A stretch of 64,000 nucleotides of DNA from Fusobacterium_C necrophorum (GTDB lineage Bacteria > Fusobacteriota > Fusobacteriia > Fusobacteriales > Fusobacteriaceae), in assembly GCF_900104395.1 (NCBI RefSeq), contig NZ_FMXX01000004.1; one strand, 5' to 3'. A program made the position numbers and the translations under genes. A model generated the notes under the pieces. It made no database searches and had not been told where the DNA came from. It was given only the letters and a program-made list of their open reading frames with translations. Positions 59,718 through 64,000 of this stretch are shown piece by piece; positions within the stretch are counted from its first letter, which is position 1; each line of letters begins with the position of its first letter.

Positions 59718-61268
59718 TTATTCCGGTCTTATGATATAGGACAATTTTGGATGATCCAGCTTGGTATGATCATAGCGTGTGGTCCAACGATTATACTTTT
59801 CCGGTCTGTACACAGTATTGTCGATTTCCCCATACAATAACATCATCGGGATTTCTTCCGCCAATAGTTTTTGAATTTCTTCCACCACTTTTTTCCGTTT
59901 TTCTTTATCTTTTTCTATGGATTGTTGATACAACAATTTTTCCAACTCTTCATTTTCATAAGCTGCTAAATTCGGTTTTTTTACCTTAGAGGAATAAATT
60001 TCTCGTAGCATATCCGCATCTCCTCCCATTCCTCCGGATTTGACAATGGCCATTTCATAGTCATAATTTTTAATCTTGGAATCTCTCGCCTTTCCGTCAA
60101 TACTTACAACTTTTAATAGAATCCCTATCTCTTCCAAACGTATTTTTAAAAGTTCCGCCATTTTGACTTCTTTCGGAGAATTTCCTACTAAAATTTCCAC
60201 TTCTATTGTTTCCCCGTTTGCCAATTCCTTACTCATAAGTTCTTTCGCTTTTTCCATATCGAAAGAATACTTCGGTAAATCTTTGTAATACATTTCATGA
60301 GTCGGAGGCAGGTATCCTTGACTCCCTTCTAAACCGGCTCCTCTTTCCAATTTTTCGATTAACTCCTTTCGATCAATTGCATAGGCCATTGCCTGTCTTA
60401 CTTTCTTATTCTTAAAAGCAGCTATCTTATCGAAATTAAAATACAATCTGTAATTATGTAAGCCGAAATTTTTCTTTATGACAAATTCTTTCTTCTTTTC
60501 AAACTCCGGTAATAAATCTACAGGAAGCAAAGTAATATCAATTTCTCCATTTTGAAAGGCTAAAACCTTATCACTGACGGGAATCCACTCTATTGCCTTC
60601 ACTGCCGGTTTCCAACCCCAAAATTCATCAAATCGTTCCATTTTATAGGAACCTTGCTCCGGATTGTAGGATACCAATTTATAAGGTCCTGAGCCCACAA
60701 CATCTCCCTCTCCTGAAAATTTTTCCGGATCTGTCACCTTTTCCCAAATATGCTTTGGAAGAATACGCATACTTCCAATTTTTTCCAAGGCGGTCGGTCT
60801 GTACTCCGGTGTATGAATTTTTATTTTATTTCCTTCTATTTCCACTCTATCCATTAAGTACTTTCCATGTAACATCAATCCTCCTCGTACCGGAGGATGT
60901 TTTTCAAAATATTTGATAGAAAATGCAACATCTTCAGGAGTTAAAGGAACTCCGTCCTGCCATTTTGCATTTTCCACCAAAGTAAAAGTAAAAGACTGTC
61001 CATCTTCACTGACTTCCCATTCTTTTGCCAACCAAGGAATCAATCCTTTTTCATCTTTTTCCAATAAAGAGTCATAGATAAGCTCCATTTTGAAAAAACC
61101 CGGTCCTCGATTTTGATGTCGAAAAGGATTCGGATAACCGAAATCTCCTCCCTCTTCTCGCAGTATAATGTCTTGTTCTTCCTTTATCGCCTCTTGCTTT
61201 CCACAGGATATAAATACAAAAAGCAATAAGAACAGTATTAAAACTATTTTGTATTTCTTTATTTTCAT
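59718..61268 (-). CDS. ABC transporter substrate-binding lipoprotein, family 5 (peptide/nickel type)
   Basis: A 516-residue binding protein. The lipobox FISC places the lipid cysteine at residue 22. Typical family 5 blocks follow: LIPWLAKEWEVSEDGQSFTF, WQDGVPLTPEDVAFSIKYF, GSGPYKLVSYNPEQG, VRQAMAYAIDRKELIEKL and the late AYENEELEKLLYQQ. It heads an operon with two permeases, the fused ATPase, PadR and the methyltransferase. The ligand could be a peptide, nickel chelate or other small solute; sequence alone does not decide. An AAAGGAGG site precedes the start. Confidence 0.92.
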   Translation of the reverse strand: MKIKKYKIVLILFLLLFVFISCGKQEAIKEEQDIILREEGGDFGYPNPFRHQNRGPGFFKMELIYDSLLEKDEKGLIPWLAKEWEVSEDGQSFTFTLVENAKWQDGVPLTPEDVAFSIKYFEKHPPVRGGLMLHGKYLMDRVEIEGNKIKIHTPEYRPTALEKIGSMRILPKHIWEKVTDPEKFSGEGDVVGSGPYKLVSYNPEQGSYKMERFDEFWGWKPAVKAIEWIPVSDKVLAFQNGEIDITLLPVDLLPEFEKKKEFVIKKNFGLHNYRLYFNFDKIAAFKNKKVRQAMAYAIDRKELIEKLERGAGLEGSQGYLPPTHEMYYKDLPKYSFDMEKAKELMSKELANGETIEVEILVGNSPKEVKMAELLKIRLEEIGILLKVVSIDGKARDSKIKNYDYEMAIVKSGGMGGDADMLREIYSSKVKKPNLAAYENEELEKLLYQQSIEKDKEKRKKVVEEIQKLLAEEIPMMLLYGEIDNTVYRPEKYNRWTTRYDHTKLDHPKLSYIIRPE

Positions 61269-61317
61269 TTACAAATCCTCCTTTAATATAATTTTTTTAT
61301 TAACAAATGTCATATAC

Positions 61318-61347
61318 AATATAGTGTAACATGCACTAATATGTCAA
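61318..61347 (-). promoter_or_regulatory. Promoter of the ABC transporter operon
   Basis: Minus-strand TTGACA (61347-61342) and TATATT (61323-61318) are 18 bases apart, about 50 bases before the binding-protein start. Confidence 0.65.
61322..61338. promoter_or_regulatory. Near-palindromic operator candidate within the ABC operon promoter
   Basis: TAGTGTAACATGCACTA is a 17-base inverted repeat with one mismatch, TAGTGYA facing TRCACTA. It fills the spacer between the -10 and -35 elements, where a bound repressor would block polymerase. PadR is encoded within the operon and is the obvious candidate, although the site is not the classical ATGT-N8-ACAT form. Confidence 0.45.
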
Positions 61348-61366
61348 GATATTTTTTCAAAAAAAA

Positions 61367-61392
61367 AGACTGAAAATAAAAATTTTCAATCT
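61367..61392 (-). terminator. Terminator after fabK
   Basis: On the minus strand AGATTGAAAAT pairs with ATTTTCAGTCT (one mismatch, four-base loop) and runs into a T-rich tract. It lies about 60 bases past the fabK stop and just before the ABC operon promoter. Confidence 0.75.
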
Positions 61393-61449
61393 CTTCTCTT
61401 TTTATTGTTATTGATTTCTTTTTGATATTTTCTCTATTAACAATTTTGC

Positions 61450-62397
61450 TTAAAACTCTTGTTTCAATCTTTCCTTTGCTTCTTCCAATTCTTTCATCAA
61501 AGTTGTTAAAATTTCTTTGGTAGTTTTTTCTTCCTGTACCATAGCTGCAACTTGTCCCGCCATAACACTTCCGGCATTGACATCTCCGTCGACCACAGCC
61601 AATCGTAACTTTCCTGTTCCTTTTGCTTCAATTTCTTCTTTCGAAGCTCCGGATTTTTCCATTTCCAAAATTTCCTTTGCAAATTTATTTTCCAAAACTC
61701 GTACCGGATGTCCGGTATAATTCCCTGTAGAAACGGTAGAGCGATCTTTTGCCTTCAAAACTGCTTTTTTATAATTTTCATGTGCCTGACATTCTTTCGC
61801 CACAATGAAAATTGTTCCACATTGTACTCCGGAAGCTCCCATAGCAAGAGCCGCCAACATCTGTCTTCCACTTGCCACACCGCCTGCACAAATAACCGGA
61901 ATATTAACGGCATCCACAATCTGAGGTAATAAAGACATCGTACTAATACTTCCGATGTGTCCTCCTCCCTCCATTCCTTCCGCAATCACGGCATCTACTC
62001 CAATTTTTTCCATCCTTTTTGCCAAAGCGACAGAGGCAACCACAGGACAAACTTTAATTCCGGCAGCTTTTAAAGTTTCGATATAAATTCCCGGATTCCC
62101 TGCTCCTGTTGTAACAACTTCCACTTTTTCTTCCACACAAATATTCACCTGTTCTTCAATGTTATCTGACATTAGCATCAAATTCACACCGATGGGTTTC
62201 TTTCCCGCAATGGCTTTTGCTTTTCGAATTTCCACTCGCAATACATCTCCGGGCATCCCTCCGCCCGCAATAATTCCTAAGCCTCCGTCTCTGGAGACGC
62301 TTCCGGCTAAATTCCCATTGGCAATCCATGCCATAGCTCCCTGAAAAATTGGATACTCTATCCCGAACATCTCACACAATCTATCCGTTTTTTTCAT
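61450..62397 (-). CDS. fabK: Enoyl-[acyl-carrier-protein] reductase, FabK type
   Basis: An FMN-dependent TIM-barrel enzyme reducing enoyl-ACP in fatty-acid elongation. The 315-residue protein has YPIFQGAMAWIANGNLA, GGLGIIAGGGM, GVNLMLMSDN, EGMEGGGHIGSISTMSLLPQ, ICAGGVASGRQ and ALAMGASGVQCGT, all close to FabK rather than to nitronate monooxygenases. It stands apart from other fatty-acid genes here, between its own promoter and terminator. FabK is insensitive to triclosan, unlike FabI. Confidence 0.9.
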   Translation of the reverse strand: MKKTDRLCEMFGIEYPIFQGAMAWIANGNLAGSVSRDGGLGIIAGGGMPGDVLRVEIRKAKAIAGKKPIGVNLMLMSDNIEEQVNICVEEKVEVVTTGAGNPGIYIETLKAAGIKVCPVVASVALAKRMEKIGVDAVIAEGMEGGGHIGSISTMSLLPQIVDAVNIPVICAGGVASGRQMLAALAMGASGVQCGTIFIVAKECQAHENYKKAVLKAKDRSTVSTGNYTGHPVRVLENKFAKEILEMEKSGASKEEIEAKGTGKLRLAVVDGDVNAGSVMAGQVAAMVQEEKTTKEILTTLMKELEEAKERLKQEF

Positions 62398-62433
62398 TCA
62401 TTTCCTCCTGAATATATCAATTTTATCTGGATC

Positions 62434-62462
62434 ATTATATCATAAAAATGAAAATGTTTCAA
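62434..62462 (-). promoter_or_regulatory. Promoter of fabK
   Basis: Minus-strand TTGAAA (62462-62457) and TATAAT (62439-62434) are separated by 17 bases, with GAGGAAATG at the start codon. Confidence 0.7.
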
Positions 62463-62519
62463 TTTTTTACCACATCTTGCTCTTTCCCTGAAAATTCTTT
62501 TCTTTTTGAAAGAAATTAC

Positions 62520-62548
62520 TTGAAATGTTTTAGTATTTCGATTATGAT
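62520..62548 (+). promoter_or_regulatory. Promoter of the second flavodiiron gene
   Basis: TTGAAA (62520-62525) and TATGAT (62543-62548) are 17 bases apart, leaving a leader of about 65 bases before the ATG at 62623. Confidence 0.65.
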
Positions 62549-62622
62549 ATGGTGGGTGGAATATAAACTATAATTAAAATTTTGTAAAGTGAGATTTTAT
62601 AAAAAAATAAGGAGTGAACCAT

Positions 62623-63837
62623 ATGTATTGTTGTACGAAAGTCACAGAGGATGTAATTTGGATCGGAATTAACGATAGAAAAACAGAAAGATTTGAAAAT
62701 TATCTTCCTTTAGACAATGGGGTTACCTATAACTCTTATCTGATTTATGATGAAAAAACTTGTGCCATTGACGCCGTAGAAGCCGGACAAAGCGGTTCCT
62801 TTTATGCAAAATTGGAAAACAGTCTGGGGGAAAGAGAATTGGACTATCTTGTGGTCAATCACGTAGAACCGGATCATTCCGGAGCTATCAAAGAGTTATT
62901 TCGAGTATATCCTAATTTAAAAATCATTGGGAATATGAAAACTTTAGATATGTTAAAGGCTTTCGACGAAAATTTTCCGGTAGATGCTTTTATTACCATC
63001 AAAGAAAAAGACGTGTTTGATTTGGGAAAACACAAATTGACTTTCTATACCATGCCGATGGTTCATTGGCCTGAATCCATGTGTACCTATGATATGACGG
63101 ATAAAATTTTATTCTCCAACGATGCCTTTGGAAGTTTCGGAGCCTTAGATGGAGGAATTTTTGATGATGAAGTCAATCATGAATTCTATGAAGATGAGAT
63201 GAGACGATATTATTCCAACATCGTCGGAAAATATGGTTCTTCTGTGAACGCCATCATGAAAAAATTGGCGGGAATGGACATTCAATATATTTGTCCTTCT
63301 CATGGAATTTTATGGAGATCCGACATCCATAAAATTTTAAATCTTTATCAAAAATGGGCGAACTTAGAACCTGAAAAAGAAGGAGTGGTCATCGTCTATG
63401 GAAGTATGTATGGACACACGGCACAAATGGCGGAAATTTTAGGAAGGGAATTAGGAAATCGTGGGATTCATGATGTTATCATCTATGACTCTTCCCGAAC
63501 GGACCACTCCTATATTATCAGCAAAATTTGGAAATACAAAGGACTCATGATTGGTTCCTGTGCTCACAATAATGCCGTCTACCCTAAGATAGAACCTTTG
63601 CTACATAAATTGGAAAATTATGGACTGAAAAATCGATACTTGGGTATTTTCGGAACTATGATGTGGAGCGGTGGAGGTGTAAGAGGAATTTCCGAGTTTG
63701 CTTCCAAATTAAAAGGATTGGAAGTCATAGGGGAGCCGATTGAAGTTAAAGGAAAAGCTACTTCTCTCGATATTGACCAATTACAATACTTGGCTTCTCA
63801 AATGGCAGACAAACTAATAGGAGAACGAACAGAATGA
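62623..63837 (+). CDS. Flavodiiron protein (A-type; oxygen/NO reductase), copy 2
   Basis: A second flavodiiron protein of 404 residues with the same two domains as the copy at 4.6-5.8 kb. The diiron ligands are all present: H80, E82, D84 and H85 in NHVEPDH, H148 in MVHWPE, D167 in SNDAFG and H227 in CPSHG. The FMN loop is YGSMYGHTAQ. The ATG at 62623 is used because AAGGAG lies eight bases upstream; the in-frame GTG at 62614 falls inside that site. Unlike copy 1 it has its own promoter and is followed, with overlapping stop and start, by a DUF1456 gene. Its redox partner is not encoded nearby. Confidence 0.94.
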   Translation: MYCCTKVTEDVIWIGINDRKTERFENYLPLDNGVTYNSYLIYDEKTCAIDAVEAGQSGSFYAKLENSLGERELDYLVVNHVEPDHSGAIKELFRVYPNLKIIGNMKTLDMLKAFDENFPVDAFITIKEKDVFDLGKHKLTFYTMPMVHWPESMCTYDMTDKILFSNDAFGSFGALDGGIFDDEVNHEFYEDEMRRYYSNIVGKYGSSVNAIMKKLAGMDIQYICPSHGILWRSDIHKILNLYQKWANLEPEKEGVVIVYGSMYGHTAQMAEILGRELGNRGIHDVIIYDSSRTDHSYIISKIWKYKGLMIGSCAHNNAVYPKIEPLLHKLENYGLKNRYLGIFGTMMWSGGGVRGISEFASKLKGLEVIGEPIEVKGKATSLDIDQLQYLASQMADKLIGERTE

Positions 63838-64000
63838 CCAACAATGATATTTTAAAAAGATTACGCTATGCTCTTAGCATTTCCGATAAGCTTGCAGTCA
63901 AGATTTTTCGTCTGGGAAAAACACAGATGACGGAAGAAGAATTTTGTTCTCTCTTATTGCGACCGGATGAAGATGATTTTCAAAAGTGTAACAATTCTTT
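63834..64000 (+). CDS. DUF1456 (YehS-like) protein, cut by window end
   Basis: The frame opens ATGA over the stop of the flavodiiron gene and stays open to the last base, giving 55 residues. MTNNDILKRLRYALSISDKL followed by FRLGKTQMTEEEF and LLRPDEDDF matches the start of DUF1456 proteins, which carry repeated small helical units of unknown function. Coupling to a flavodiiron gene suggests joint expression only. Confidence 0.8.
   Translation, partial: MTNNDILKRLRYALSISDKLAVKIFRLGKTQMTEEEFCSLLLRPDEDDFQKCNNS

Noticed and set aside
61450..62397. Annotation of the FMN-barrel gene as nitronate monooxygenase
   Set aside because: The EGMEGGGHIG and GAMAWIANG blocks and overall length agree better with FabK enoyl-ACP reductases.
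1..64000. CRISPR arrays, tRNA or rRNA genes, prophage or conjugation genes
   Set aside because: No regularly spaced repeats, cloverleaf-like sequences, integrases, structural phage genes or transfer genes were recognised on either strand.

Overview
This 64 kb window is an AT-rich bacterial chromosome segment. It is densely packed and has no rRNA, tRNA, CRISPR array or recognisable insertion sequence. The gene content points to a Fusobacterium: an anaerobe with an outer membrane (TonB-dependent receptor, type V autotransporter, Lol-type ABC transporter, TraT-like lipoprotein), flavodiiron oxygen scavengers, an acyl-CoA dehydrogenase/EtfA/rubredoxin fusion, and Gram-positive-like cell biology genes (SepF with YggS, HrcA/CIRCE control of groESL). 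The F. necrophorum group is my best guess, from overall similarity and base composition judged by eye. It is an inference, not a measurement.

Layout. 1-4.5 kb (+): tightly overlapping shikimate operon aroA(partial)-aroC-chorismate mutase-aroE-aroQ, then fhs, closed by a bidirectional terminator. 4.6-7.8 kb (-): a two-gene redox operon, the triple fusion followed by a flavodiiron protein. 8.0-23.1 kb is the accessory part. It holds two paralogous AAA-ATPase-like/PD-(D/E)XK genes, a two-gene ATPase + DUF4435/TOPRIM-like module resembling the PARIS anti-phage system and flanked by direct repeats, a TonB receptor + autotransporter operon behind a promoter that overlaps a palindrome, and the K+ uptake pair trkA-trkH. 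23.3-36.7 kb (-): trxA, folate genes (folP, folB-folK fusion, folE), glyS, glyQ, lspA, ileS, an orphan sensor kinase and tex, apparently transcribed from tex downward. 36.8-51.1 kb (-): a small unknown protein, hpf, a Lol-like ABC pair, recQ, dprA, dnaN, a short sigma-70 factor, gpsA, plsY, a PP-loop/NFACT-R-like fusion, sepF, yggS, hemW and a phosphohexomutase. 51.3-55.1 kb: a TraT-like lipoprotein, groESL with a perfect CIRCE, a CsoR-type repressor and a MORN/YwqK-like repeat protein. 55.2-61.3 kb (-): an oligopeptide/nickel-type ABC transporter with a fused double ATPase, a PadR regulator and a methyltransferase. 61.4-64 kb: fabK, and divergently a second flavodiiron protein followed by a DUF1456 gene cut by the window end.

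How it works together. Core metabolism (chorismate, folate and one-carbon units, phospholipid precursors, aminoacyl-tRNA synthetases) alternates with envelope and stress functions. The least ordinary items are the PARIS-like module between direct repeats, the acyl-CoA dehydrogenase/EtfA/rubredoxin fusion coupled to a flavodiiron protein, the receptor-autotransporter operon, the chromosomal TraT homologue, and the ABC transporter/PadR/methyltransferase cluster. All family assignments were made by reading motifs, without database searches.
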